Part shown: positions 35,501 through 48,300 of the stretch, in pieces
Numbering within the stretch: position 1 is the first letter of the stretch
How the letters are laid out: every line of letters starts with the position of its first letter
Source of the DNA: Bemisia tabaci
Lineage: Eukaryota; Arthropoda; Insecta; Hemiptera; Aleyrodidae
Assembly: GCF_918797505.1 (NCBI RefSeq)
Contig: NC_092793.1
Location: 3,100,001 to 3,164,000, forward strand
DNA length: 64,000 nucleotides
Direction: 5' to 3'
Position numbers and translations under genes: made by a program
The notes under the pieces: generated by a model
What the model saw: only the letters and a program-made list of their open reading frames with translations
Told to the model about the DNA's origin: nothing
Database searches by the model: none

Positions 35501-38500
35501 GAAAATTCAGTGAAATTTTCGGACAGCTTCGTTGAACAATTTCTCTGTAAAAAAATAAAATGGCGGCGGAAATTTTTAAACGTCGCATGGCGCTTGTGAT
35601 ACTTTGCCTGGAAGGTGACGACATCGATTGGTCCGATCGATTTAAACCTATGGAAAAGGATCGATAAACAGGGTGTTCGCAGCGAACACCTTAATAATCG
35701 ATCTTTTATCATGGCTTCAAATGGGGAAACATCGATAATTGATCATTTACGCCTCGCCACTGTTGCTGATGAGAAATGCCGTATGAGCCGCCAGACGTTG
35801 CCGCATCTCTCTCGATAAAAGATGAATTTTCCGGGAAATCTGTGAATATTTATCCTCGATTTTTTCGGAAGATTTTATCCGCTATCAAATCTAAATTATC
35901 TGAAAATTTTAAGAGAAAATATCCATGCTCCTCTAAAAACGGCGTGCAGTCAGTTAACCACCAATTAATGAAATTTTGTGGCTATACCTACGTCATTTTT
36001 GTCGCAATTCGAGCAAGAATTTCAAATTTCTGAAACGGATCTCCTCAAATGGAGGTACTGAAAAAGTACTGAATTTCTCTGTTAAGGAGGTACTGAATTT
36101 CCGGGGAATGTACTGTAAAATTATTAATTTTTGGCTAGCCTGTTTCAGTAGACACCCTGTCGTACCAAGGTCGGTAGGTAGGTTTTTGCGGCGATCAAGG
36201 GCGGAAATGAAGGTAATCGACTGCAGTTTGACAATCCTTAACCCCACCGAGTCGCGCGATGGCGAGACGTCCACGTCAGACGGGTCGCTGGTTTTTGCAT
36301 CCGGTACGGGGAGCCCCTCGGTGACCCCCCCCCCCCATATCCCCCCTCGCGGCGTCTCAGACGTCCAGTCTGGGTCTCCCGAGTGCCCTCTTCGTTACTG
36401 CCCCTGAACTGTCTATGTTATCGGCAAACTCAAACAGGGTGTCTACCTGTCCCCAAAAGTCCCCTATGTCCCCCGATTATCCCCGATTTTGGAAGGGTAT
36501 CCCCGATATCCCCGAAAGTCCCCAATTTTTTTGTTCAGGTCCCCAAGAAATGACAAAAATCGTCCTGAACACCGGCATTTTCAAATTTTCCCGCCAGCCG
36601 TGGCGGCGCGGCGCGGTGTAACCAGGAATAAAAAAACTAAAGTGTTGCTTGGTTTTTCGTACCTATTTCTTCAATCGGTTCAACATGACTTGTAAAATTA
36701 CTTCTATAAAATACGCCTTTTAACGCTTTCAACTAGCTCATTGTTTCTTATCATTTCGGGGGAAAAAGTCCCCGATTCTCTTGATTCTATGTTGTGTTGG
36801 TTTTGTCCGTCCTATTTGCAGTGGTGATTCAAGGGCCACGTCCGTCACGTAAGCAGCACAGCGTAAGATAGGAGAAACGTAATCGGGCTTGGTTTTTTTA
36901 ATCTTTCCCCAAATCCAAGCGAAATCTCATTGTAGCACAGAGCGGAGCATTGCGAGCTCACGCCTCGCGCCATCGCGCCTTCAATTTTGCAGATGCAATA
37001 CGGACATCCACCAAGCACGAATAGTCGTATCTCTGCGCCGTCGTTAACGCGGGTTATTTCCCTCGCTCTATTTACATGTTGTATTCATTCCATTTGTCTT
37101 ATTTTATCGGTGCTTCGAGGACTGCGTGAGCAACAGCCGTAGAAAGGAGAGATTGATGATTGTGACAATGAATGATTAAATAAATACAAACAAACGGAAC
37201 ATTCAAATCTCTGAACTACCGTGACAGTTTGTCTGTTTCGATGGAATTACCAATTATTGAATTGCTTTGCTGAGACCCAACGCGCGTGGATGTGTCTCTT
37301 ATAAAAGAAAAAAAAAGCCTCTTATTTGTAAAATTTGAAAAAGTTTAAGGTAAATTTTGCTCATAATATGCTATGATGTGTCTAAATTAATAATCATTCT
37401 AAGAAGGACAAAGCAAAATATGTTTAGGTTTAGAGGTCTCCCTCAAGCGCCGCCCACGTCTAAAAAGTCGTAATTTGGAAAGAGTTGTGTTGTGTCAGGA
37501 TTTTTTTTTTACTTCTGTCCCCAGCAACCCCAAGCAGGGTCATTTTGACTCGAATTTTTCCTCTGTTTGAGTTACACATGTCGGACGACAATAGGGATGT
37601 TACTTAAAAGGTGAACATTTCAAAAACATTATTTCTCACCCTCAATAACAAAACCATAGCATGGACAATACCTCAAAAACTGTCAAAATCGATGTATTAT
37701 ACGTATGTATTAGTTAAAGTACGGTTCTTACGAGTCTATTTGACCCGACTTAGGAGTTAGCGAATAAAAAATTCTTGGGCACCAAAAAGCTTGAAAATTT
37801 CCAACCAAGCATTTATTGTTAGCGTCACGTTATGGATTGAGTTGGTCATCTACTCTTATTTGCACCCGGAGAACCGTCCCTAATTGGACCACATTTTGCA
37901 ATAAGGAACCACTATTTCTTGCTCATTTCAAACACAACATATATGCCATTGGTTTCTCTATGTAGAAAGGTGCTTTTATAGACGAGCGAGAGATAGATGC
38001 TATAGAAATAGATGAAATAGATAGATAGATGAAAGATGAAATAGATGAAATAGTTCCTTATTGCAAAATGTAATCCAATTATCCTCGTAGAATCCCACTC
38101 ACCGCGTAAAGCAAAGGGAGATCGCCCCCAAATTTTCAACACTTGAAATGATTACTCCCATTAAAATTTAGACAGCAATAAAATATTTGCGCACCAGTTC
38201 AAACGTCGCAAATCCTTATACGTATTCCTTGAACTGAAGTTGTCATTATGCCACGGTCTTCACTGCTTCGCTGAGGAAGCATGCCGTATGAGCCTTCAGA
38301 CGTTGCCATATTCTCCTCAATTAAAAAAAAACTACTTTACCGGGAATATTCAATTTTGTTCGCAATTCAACGCTGGAATATCTGCAAATTCAAAGGAAAA
38401 ATGATCATAACTTTCTTAAAAGATACATGTTCTATCCGGAGAAATTTGGCAACTCTCGATTGTTCATACGGCGTTCTTCCTTTAGCACGGGAGTCCAGCT

Positions 38501-41500
38501 TGCAGGATGGTCGAGGATCCGCCGGCTCGTGGGTCATGTTTTCTCTCAGCCGACAGAAGGCATTTAAAGGTCGTTCTTGATTCCTCTGTCTCCTCACTGT
38601 GACCAGATCGATTGTTCAATACTTGTGGCCTTCACAAGTAAAAGGAATTCCACTTTACCAAGTATTTTTTTCCCCAATGAAGTCCATACATCGTCACCTT
38701 CCAGGCAAAGTATCACAAGCGCCATGCGACGTTTAAAAATTTCCGCCGCCATTTTATTTTTTTACAGAGAAATTGATCAACGAAGCTGTCCGAAAATTTC
38801 ACTGAATTTTCTTTGTCTGCCGATAAAATTTAGTGAAATTTCCAAACAGATTCAACCAAAAATTTCTCAGTAAAGAAATAAAATGGCGGCGGAAATTTTT
38901 AAACGTCGCATGGCGCTTGTGATACTTTGCCTGGAAGGTGACGACATATGAAAAGGCTGTTAAGGCAGGAAGATCGATGTAACAGTAGACTTCTCGTACA
39001 CTTCGGGAGCTAGTTCTTCACAAAATAGAAAAATGTTTACGAAATCCGTATTTTATTGTTTCCTGCAATTTTTAACACATCGAGATTTTCAGTCGACTTT
39101 TACCCCCACCGCGTGAAAGATGTGTTCGAGGTAGCTTTAGACAGAAGTGTCAGAACGCATTATGCAGTGACGTGACGTGCTTTGCGATATATAGATTGTT
39201 ATGCCATTTAATCCTATGGAAAAGGGTCGATAAACAGGGTGTTCGCAGCGAACACCTTAATTATCGATTCTTTACCATAGGTTTAAATGACATAACAATC
39301 GACACATCGCAATTCACGCCACGCCACTGGTATTATGTAAAAATGAGAAGCGCCGTATTTTTAACGATTGCAAATCGAGATCTATGCATGGGCATAAAGG
39401 TGTTAACTATGTAAATTTCCATAAGGACTAATAACCTGTTTCCAGTTTTACAATCATAATGAAAGTCTACTGAACTTTTTAAAAGAAGAAATTTTCATCA
39501 ACTTTGAGTGAATAAAAACATCGTGCAGTGAAACTTTACAACATTGTGATCCTCTTCCAACAAGTCGAAGCAATACTATTGAAGGCGCTCTGAGCAACTA
39601 TTCTGCCACAGAAGTACTGCACAGTATCAGACGAAAATGAAGGCGCGATAACGTATGTTAATAGCCGAGTATTGTTTACCACTGTGTAGGGTCCTCCTGA
39701 TCTTACGATATGCAATTTTTCTTGCATCTAATTTTGTGAAACTTGATAGCAGTCGACATTTTTCGACGGGGAAGTTGAATTTCAACTCAAATTTTCAAAA
39801 TTCGAAAGTCCAAGATGACGAATGCGGCCGAAAATGCTATCTCGGCACCCTCGAAACCATCCAACTTTGCAATTGGCATATATCTTTTCTCATTCTGTTC
39901 AGTTTCAAAATCAATGCACTCTTTCACACTGTTGATAGTGCACCGTACTTTTTGAGAAGTTTCTTTCTATGGGCCAGTTGTCGTAAGTTTTCGCAGGGTA
40001 ACTCTCAGTATTTTTTCCCGCGGGTTTATAAGTTCGTTTTATTTTAATTTAAAATCTTCTAATGGGACCAAAAGTGGGCCATCGGTTACTGTAATAGTTG
40101 CATGCAGGTATTGTGAAAGAAACAAGTTTTACGCTTGACGACAGTCCTCCTCAATAAACTGATTCAGCTTTGTTCATTTCATTTTACAATTTGCTAAAAC
40201 GAAAATTTGATATGGTCATACTTATTCATTTACTCATTTCTCACGTCTTAAATTTAACATCGCTGTTCGAAACCTGTTTATGAATACCAAAATCACAGCC
40301 TGTATTTATAGAGAGAGCATTGTTTAAATTACATTTTTCCTCTATAATCTTTCAATTATTACAGCGGTACCTCCATGACAGACAAACGCGTAGCAAACAA
40401 TGAAAATTATGTGATTATATCAACGTAATGTGCATTGTGTGTGGAATGATCTGTCGTAGTATCGAAGATAGCAGTGCACGTAACGAACAAATTTTTGAAA
40501 TCGAGTTTTCTTCAAAATTCCATCGACCTAATGTGAATAAACAGGACGATTCTGTTAAAACAGCGAATTTAGCCATACTAGCCAAACGAGACAATGCCAA
40601 ACGAGGCAAAACGAATACTATTATATCTCCAAAAACGAGAGCTTTTGGAAAGCAGTGTATGCGTGGAAGCTGACGCTTTTTCTGTAAAATTATGCAGTGA
40701 GTCCCCATAATCCAGTCAGAGAGCTGCCCCTATACTGCCGTCCTGTGTAAAACGATACCCTTCCCTGCCTAGGTTTAACCTTTATTTTGTTGTTGGAAAC
40801 GTAGTCAGGCAAGCACCCAGAAGATGGCACATACGGCTCTCTTGCGTAACGTAAAATGAATGTCCCCCCTGAAAACTGAACCAAATCCTCCCGCGGAATT
40901 TCGACTTCTTATTCGATTCTGATAGACGTTTGTAAACTTGAACTCTCGATTGTGGTTAATCTACTGAGTTTTCAAACTTGATTGATGCAAATTTGTATTC
41001 CTTGCCTGTCAGCGAGGCTCCTTAGAATAGACGTTTTTTCGTTGCACGTCCGTGTTTTGAGAACGCCACTTCCATTCACAATACCCAACACCTCCTCATT
41101 CTGTCAGAAAAATCCTCGTGGAATGACAACGCGTGTACCGTCACCTTCCGGTCAAAGTGTCACAAGCGTCATGCGACGTTTCAAAATTTCCGAAGTCATT
41201 TAATTTTTTAACGGAGAAATTGTTGGTTGAATCTGTCTGAAAATTTCACCGAATTCTATCGGCAGCACAAAGAAAATTCAGTGACATTTTCGGACAGCTT
41301 CGTTGAACGACTTCTCTGTAAGAAAATAAATTGGTAGCGGAAATTTGTAAACGTCGCCTGGCGCTTGTGATACTTGGGCCGGAAGGTGACGGTATGAGAT
41401 GCGATATGTAAGTTGCGTCGTCTACTTCCTGCCGTAACGGAACAGCCCGCGCCACGCCAGGAGTCGAGACGTCGCGCAGTGCTGCCCTCTGTGGACAAAA

Positions 41501-42690
41501 ATCAAAAATTCACAACTCGACAGCTGAATATTTTTTTTTGGAGTTTGTCATCTTAAGATATTTCTGACTCACAATGATGGTTAACTCTCAAACTTTGGTA
41601 ACTTTGGTAATTTTCAAACTTTTTTCTCAAAACTACCTATTTGGGTAGAAAGTGGGCGGGAAATGGGTCGAGAATCACTGGTCCGTTAGAAATACACGAG
41701 AAAAAGACGTCAACTTCAAATGAAGATTTCTCGCTTGAAACGCAAAACGCTCTGGGTGGTTGACATTTTATCTCAATCCTCAGATATCCAACTTCAATTC
41801 TTCCAAGAAGATCTCCCGACTCTTTGCCAATATCAGAGATATTTGAAGTTAAAGTTTGGGTGTTTCACGTTGCTTTTACCTTATTAACATAGGGCTAATT
41901 CGAGGTTGCCAACTTCAAATGAACTTTTCTCGAAAAATACGCAAAATATCCTGAGATATAACATTTTCTTATTCCTGGAGTGTTTTTCTTTGATAGTGGC
42001 AAAGAGTTCTCCTATGTCGGTGCTAATATCTTCATTATTTAAAGTTAAGTGTGTTTCACCGATTTTTGTCCGCATCGTCCATAAGGATGCCGCACTGTGC
42101 GCCGTGAGCACGGAGTCATAAAATGGTTTATTTCGGAGTCTGATAGAATCATTAAGTGATTATCTCGCTGGAGACGTTCAATTCCCCTCGCGCTCTTGTC
42201 GATGTCAAACACTGTCTCCGAGGAGTGTGGGTCTTCGTCCGCGATTGGTCGCGGCTCACATTTCACTTTACTTCTTCGGAGTTGCTTCAAGTCTCATTGA
42301 TTCGCCGATCGTGGGGTCATATTGCTCAGAAAACCACTCACCTTTGAGTTTCAGGAGCCATGTGGCGCATCAAGCTCAATTTTCAGGGACCATTGAAGAT
42401 TTTTTTTTGGGCCAAATTCTTTTTTTGCCAATGATCACAGCGCATTTAGTGAAAAGTTAGACGCAAGATGTTTTAGTTACAGAACTATAGTAGCTGTAAC
42501 TTGGGGGAAATTTCGAAAAATCACCATAGAGAAAAATTAGGTGTTTTTTTAGGGGGGGGGGGGGGATAATTTTTTAGGGTTCACGTTGGCGCAGAGCCTT
42601 CATTTTTTAGGCGCCATGACCGATTTCTTAGGTGCATTTGGCGCGTTGGCGCCTGTGAGTTTCGAACTGCTCTTAACCAATATATTTAAT

Positions 42691-42724
<34 letters not shown>

Positions 42725-45252
42725 GCATGAATTCAAAATTCCCGCTCATGAGAACGCAATGGTCTACGTGAGTCAAATCGCACGCTAAATAGTACCATGG
42801 CACTCTGCAATATGAAAATCTGGCAACCTCAATCTTGCCGTTTTGGCTCAGCTATAGCAAATTGTTTATAGTTTGAACAACACAGGGTGGGAATTGAACA
42901 TTGCTTGATTGAGAAGTCTGCCAAAACCGTTGTATTACGCGATTGGACTCGCGTAGAATATTGCGTATCTTGTGACCGGGCAGTTCAAATGTCCCGTAAC
43001 CAATGTAAAATAAAAACGTTCATATTCTACTTAAGAGTTGAGTTCAGTAATATTCGATGCGTGAATCATGTTCTACGTAAAATCCTGGTCAAGAAACGTG
43101 TATCAGAATGCTTAACAACGTGCGTGGTCTAGTGGTCCATCCGTTGCGAATCGTATTTTACTATGTATCATAAAAGCATAAACTTCATGAGCGTAACGCT
43201 TAAGCACCTCTAACGCCATGCCAAGCAAGAACGCCGTAAATCCATCAAGATTTTTCCTCGTTTTTTGGAACTTAACACTTCATAACATAAAAACTGTTTT
43301 AACCATGCACCTCAATTTTTTAATTTAAGTTCTTGATAGTTTTTGCAAAAGAATTTGGTAAAAACATTGTCCCAAGACAAGTTTTTCAGCTATGATGCGT
43401 TGTTTCCAAAAAATATAAATCAGCATTTACGGCGTTTTTGCGTTGCACGGCAGTATAGCGCTAAAAAATTAAATGCTTGATGTTTGTCATAGTTCGCTCT
43501 TCGTTCCACCGGACCGATTTTCATAATTTTTGCGGCTATCAGCAACAAATAATTTCTCGATGAGCCCAATTGTGCCCCAAACGGCTGGGCCACGTGGCGG
43601 TCAAGGGCATGGTTTCTAGTTTTTTTAAAAACCGGGATTCATCAGGGAATGAAAATTTACCGGAAAAATCAGGGAATCTGTTCCAGAAACCGGGAATCTC
43701 TTCTCCAATCATGTGCGCCAAAGAAGTGGCGGTAAGATGAATTAAAATCTATATTCATATCTGAAACTCTGGAAAATTATATTCTTTTCCCCAAGAAAAT
43801 CCCGGGAAAGTAGGAGAAAACTTCGGTTTCTCATCAGAGAATGAGCTCCTGAAAATCAGGGAAAAATCAGGGAATGAGCTTTGCCAAGAAAACTAGACAC
43901 CATGGAGGGGCATATCCGCCCAGTTTAGAAGTTTAGAATACACGCCGTTTTAAAAAAAATAGGTGAAATTGACCCGGGTATTCCTCTCGTCTGAAGTATG
44001 ACCGTTGATTCCACTCGTTTTTTTTTTCTCTGTTAATACATGCTAATCTCAAGTGTCCATGTATAGCAAAGGAGTTGATTTCTAATTTTTTGTTGTTGCG
44101 TGGAATGTATTTTGGAGTGAAATTGAGCAGCTTTGTATCGAAGGAAAAAAGTAAAAATTGCCTCGAATTAGACTCCCTCCACGGACCTGTTCTTGTCGTC
44201 GCAGAGAGTGATGTCTCGATGCACGTTGAAAGAACGGTTATCGCCATTTCTATACCATCTAGGGTACTCCGTATAAATTGAATATTTGTTTCGGACAATC
44301 CCCGAGTCGATTGTTGAATCGACATCGAATGACTTTGATCGATATATAGCATTGCCAAGATAGGGATAAATCGATCAAGCTCATTCGATACGATTCAATT
44401 ATCGAATGACCTTGATCGATATATAGCATTGCCAAGATAGGGATTTATCGATTAAGCTCATTCGATAACAATTCAACAATCGACTCGCTGATTAAGAGCT
44501 ACAAATTTTGGCTCATTTATAAAATCACCTATCTGCACAAGAAAACTAATGACACTTTCGTTGTTTGTCAATTAGGCAAAACTGCCTTCCTCCACTTAAA
44601 GCTGGGCCCCGATGACAGGAAATCACGGCGCCTCCACGGCTATCATCGCCGCAGCGAGAGAGAGACGTCAGTCATCGCTCGATAAGATACTCGATCTATG
44701 TTCTTGACTCATCTTCGTCGACTTTGGACAAATTTTCATTTTATTCCAAGCTCTTTCGAATTCCACCAAACACTTGCTCGGGCGGAGCTCTTGAATTTCA
44801 GGGTTGCCGCAGTCATGGAAAACCGGGAAATGTCAGGGAAAATGACGAAAATGTCGGGGAAAATTTGTTAAATCACCTTCATTTGCCTTCCAGAATGGGT
44901 TTGAGGTTTCGAACAACAAATTTTGCCTAAAAACTATTTTCAATCATGCCTTCTTAACCATCCGCCACATCTTCGAGTGTTAGGGAATTTCATTTTCTGA
45001 ATTCTGTGGCAACCCTGAATACTTGCTAAGGCGGAGCTCTTGCGTTTGCTCCTGTAAAATTTCGCAAGGAACATGATGGCACCACCGATTCTCAACGTAA
45101 TTCATCGTTTGCCCCACGGAAAAAAGTAACTTACACTTCAATTTTGCTGAATTTCCGTCGCAGATTTTCTTTTTGAACTGATAATATCACTGATTTTTCT
45201 TCTGATCTCATGCGAAAATCAGACTTTTTCACAAAAATTGCTTGAGTGCACT

Positions 45253-45301
<49 letters not shown>

Positions 45302-48300
45302 AAAATTGTTTAAATCAATTTTGCAACTTTAGAATGAAGTTACGTTTCTATGCCCAGGAAACGACGAATTGTTGCAATCAGCGCGTAAACAACATATGGA
45401 TTTCATTTTGCAGTAAGGAACCACTGTCTCTAGCTCTCCCATAAAAGCACGTAATCTCCATAGGGAAACCAATGGCACGTATGCTGTTTCTAAAATGGGC
45501 CAGAAATAGTGGTTCCTTATTGCAAAATGTAATCCATGTTTACTCCGTGAATGGCCTGTCTTCATGTTAGGATAATGTAGATACTTAAAAGTTGTGGTTA
45601 ATAGAAGGAGGCGAAGGGGCCACTCGATGAAAAACCTCCCAAAAACGGCCATAAAACACCCGTTTGTACACACTTTCTCGCACATTTCGGATGCATAATT
45701 TCACAGTGACGCCTGCCCCTTTTTTTAAAGTATATATGTCAGCTTTTTCTGTCTCAATTCCCTTCTCAATCGTCTCCCCTTCCCAACTTAGTTGAATAGG
45801 GTTGAGGGGTAGTTTGATGAGAAACCGCCCAGAAATGTGATAAAACATACTTTTTCCCATTTTTTGAACTTTTTTTCGCATTATTTGTAACTCTCAAATT
45901 ACTTGAGGATGAACATTTAGCGATGATTTAAGTAGAATTCTCTCCCAGTAGTTTGAGGGCTTTTAGGCGGCCGTATTCTGGATGTCTATAACGACCGGGG
46001 AACCAGGAAATGTCACGGAAAACGTCAGAAAATCCGCAAGAATACGGCATGTCAGGGAATGATGATTTGCAAGCGATATTCGTGGCAGAAAAACGTCAGA
46101 GAAATTGAAAAATACGCGTTTTTCGAAAAACGTTACGCGAATTTTACTCTCGCGGAGATTTCTTCCAAAATTTCCACCAGAATTTCTGCTGATGTCTTTT
46201 AAATTTTATAAATGATGGGAACATGGGCGTAGCTAGGGGAGTCCTGGGGGGGGGGGGGGCTGCCCCCCCAGAAATCTCGTGCCCCCCCCCCCCCCAGAAA
46301 AACGGGATCCTCCATTCCTCACCCGCCCGCTCTCTTCACCACGAGAAGTGGTCCCATGGCCCTCCCCAGAGAAATTTCCTAGCTACGCCCCTGGATGGGA
46401 AAACATTTCGCTCTAGTTTAGGTACCATACATTTTCCTTTATTTATTCCTAAAAACATGAAAAAAAATTAGCTACAACCAATCAGGTCAACTGTGTCAAA
46501 AAATTGAGAATATTTTTCCTTTTTGTCTGGGATGTGTCAGGCAATTTTTTTTTTCCGTCTGGTAGAAAATTTTGAATTTTTTCTCGGTTTCTTGGCCATT
46601 TTTATCAGGGAAATCAGGGAAATGTCACGCATTTTTTTTTTTTTTTTTTAATTGCTAGAATCCCTGACCCTGGTAGGCTGGTATGCCACTAGTAACCGAC
46701 AACAATGTCGAGCGCAGCTCGATTCAAACCTGGTTAGTTTGGATTTCGATGAAAGTTGACGCTGAATTTTTCAATCCTCCGAATGCCACAGAGTTCGTTG
46801 AAAACTTTCCTTATTTTCTCCAGCGCAATGCAACTCTTCTCTCTCCCTGCCCAAAGATCTTTCAAGTGTTTCAAGCGCAACTCCGACTTACAAGCGTTCG
46901 AGAGTTGCCGAAATTCTCCGGTTAAAACATGTACTTTTGAGAAATGTTATGTATATTTTTCCTTGAAATTTTCAGATATTTTAGATTGAATTGCGAATCG
47001 AATTATCTGAACAATCTGAGGAAAAATACTCATAATTCGTTCAGTTAATTCGTTTTTTACGAAACTAAATGTGGCAACGCCTGGCGGATTATATGGCGTT
47101 CTTACTTAGCACGGTAGAGGGTAGAACAGAGATTTTGCGCGCGAAAATAAGCCCCGCCCCCACAACACAAAACAACTTCGAACAAAATGCTATTGTTGTT
47201 TGTTTACACAACATGTTGCGAGTGTTGCCTCCGAACGAAATACGACTGATTAACTCACTTTGTCTTTTTCTTCTTCTTTTTTACAGCCATATACAACTGG
47301 AATGGCTGCGATACCCGGTACGGACTCTCCTTGGAAATCGGAGACACCGTTCAAATTTTGGAAGAATGCATGGGTAAGATGTTGTTTCGTGTCAGTCGTT
47401 CTACATTCACCTCGATTAAAACAATTTGACCACTAATTATATTAATTTTCTTAGCTTTTCTGTCTATTCGGTTTCTGTACTTGATAGATGAGATAAAAAA
47501 AATTTCGTAAAAGTTCTAATTTATATTTGAAGTTATAACTAACACACTCAGAGTTAAGAGTCGGATCAGCAGCGATGCAGAAACGTCGATGTTTGAAGTT
47601 TGAAACCACGTATCTCCGTTTGTGAAGTTGTAAACTTCCTGTCTTGCTTTAGTTTTATCTTTTGGAAACTAGTCAACGTAATTTCTTGAAAACTTCCTGG
47701 ATATGTCTTCTCTGTTAGCGGAATATATTCTGCATTTTCAAGTTATGAAGTTGGCTCGTTTTTATTTGGAAAAATTAAATTTGAGCGGAGATTTTGAAAC
47801 ATCGTAATGGAGGTACGTGGTTTCGAACTTTGGCCATCGATGTACGTGTAAGCATGTTGCAGCTCCGCCGGATTGAAGGCGTTTCAAACTGCGAAGATGT
47901 CTTGACTCTTCACCGCCCTGCCGACCCTCGCGAGCGGGACGAACGCTAAAATCGCTGCGACACTCAGACAACGCGTCATTATTTATGACTCCCTTCTAAT
48001 TTTCAGCATAAAGAACAAATGTAACTATCCTAATAGCTACGATTTAGAATCAGGGACCGTGGTTTTTTTTCGGTAAAAAGAAAATAAGGAAAATAGGACT
48101 AAATGAAATATCGCGACGAAATTTCCCGTGATTTTAATTATAATCGTTCGTAAAATTATTGTTAATTTTTCAGCGTATCTTTTAAAAAATATTGATCGAA
48201 ATTGAAGCATTAAATGTGGCTTGCAACGTTGCAATCGAGGTAAATAAGCTCCATTTCGCGTGGAATGAACCATCGATATTTGAGTTCGTTTACGGCAGGC

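Larger units (their letters stand above)
32586..47286. other. DOCK intron 1, about 14.7 kb, filled with mobile-element debris
   Basis: It is bounded by the GTAAGT donor after 32585 and a TTTTTTACAG acceptor before 47287. I saw no internal gene. The elements I could define are listed separately; between them (for example 34200-35270, 37150-37870, 39400-41130, 41500-42580) the sequence is AT-rich with nothing I recognise. Poly-G/poly-C and poly-A/poly-T runs at 34037-34050, 34081-34090, 42543-42565, 42692-42722 and 45258-45299 are likely unstable or error-prone. Confidence 0.65.

Noticed and set aside
35282..35712. Overlapping open frames with RHATFKNFRRHF-type peptides on both strands, repeated at several loci
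   Set aside because: They are translations of the palindromic CGTCACCTTCC element, which reads similarly on both strands.
39655..40047. Plus-strand open frame of 130 codons
   Set aside because: No domain, no repeats of a known transposase, and it starts inside a dispersed repeat. Probably chance.
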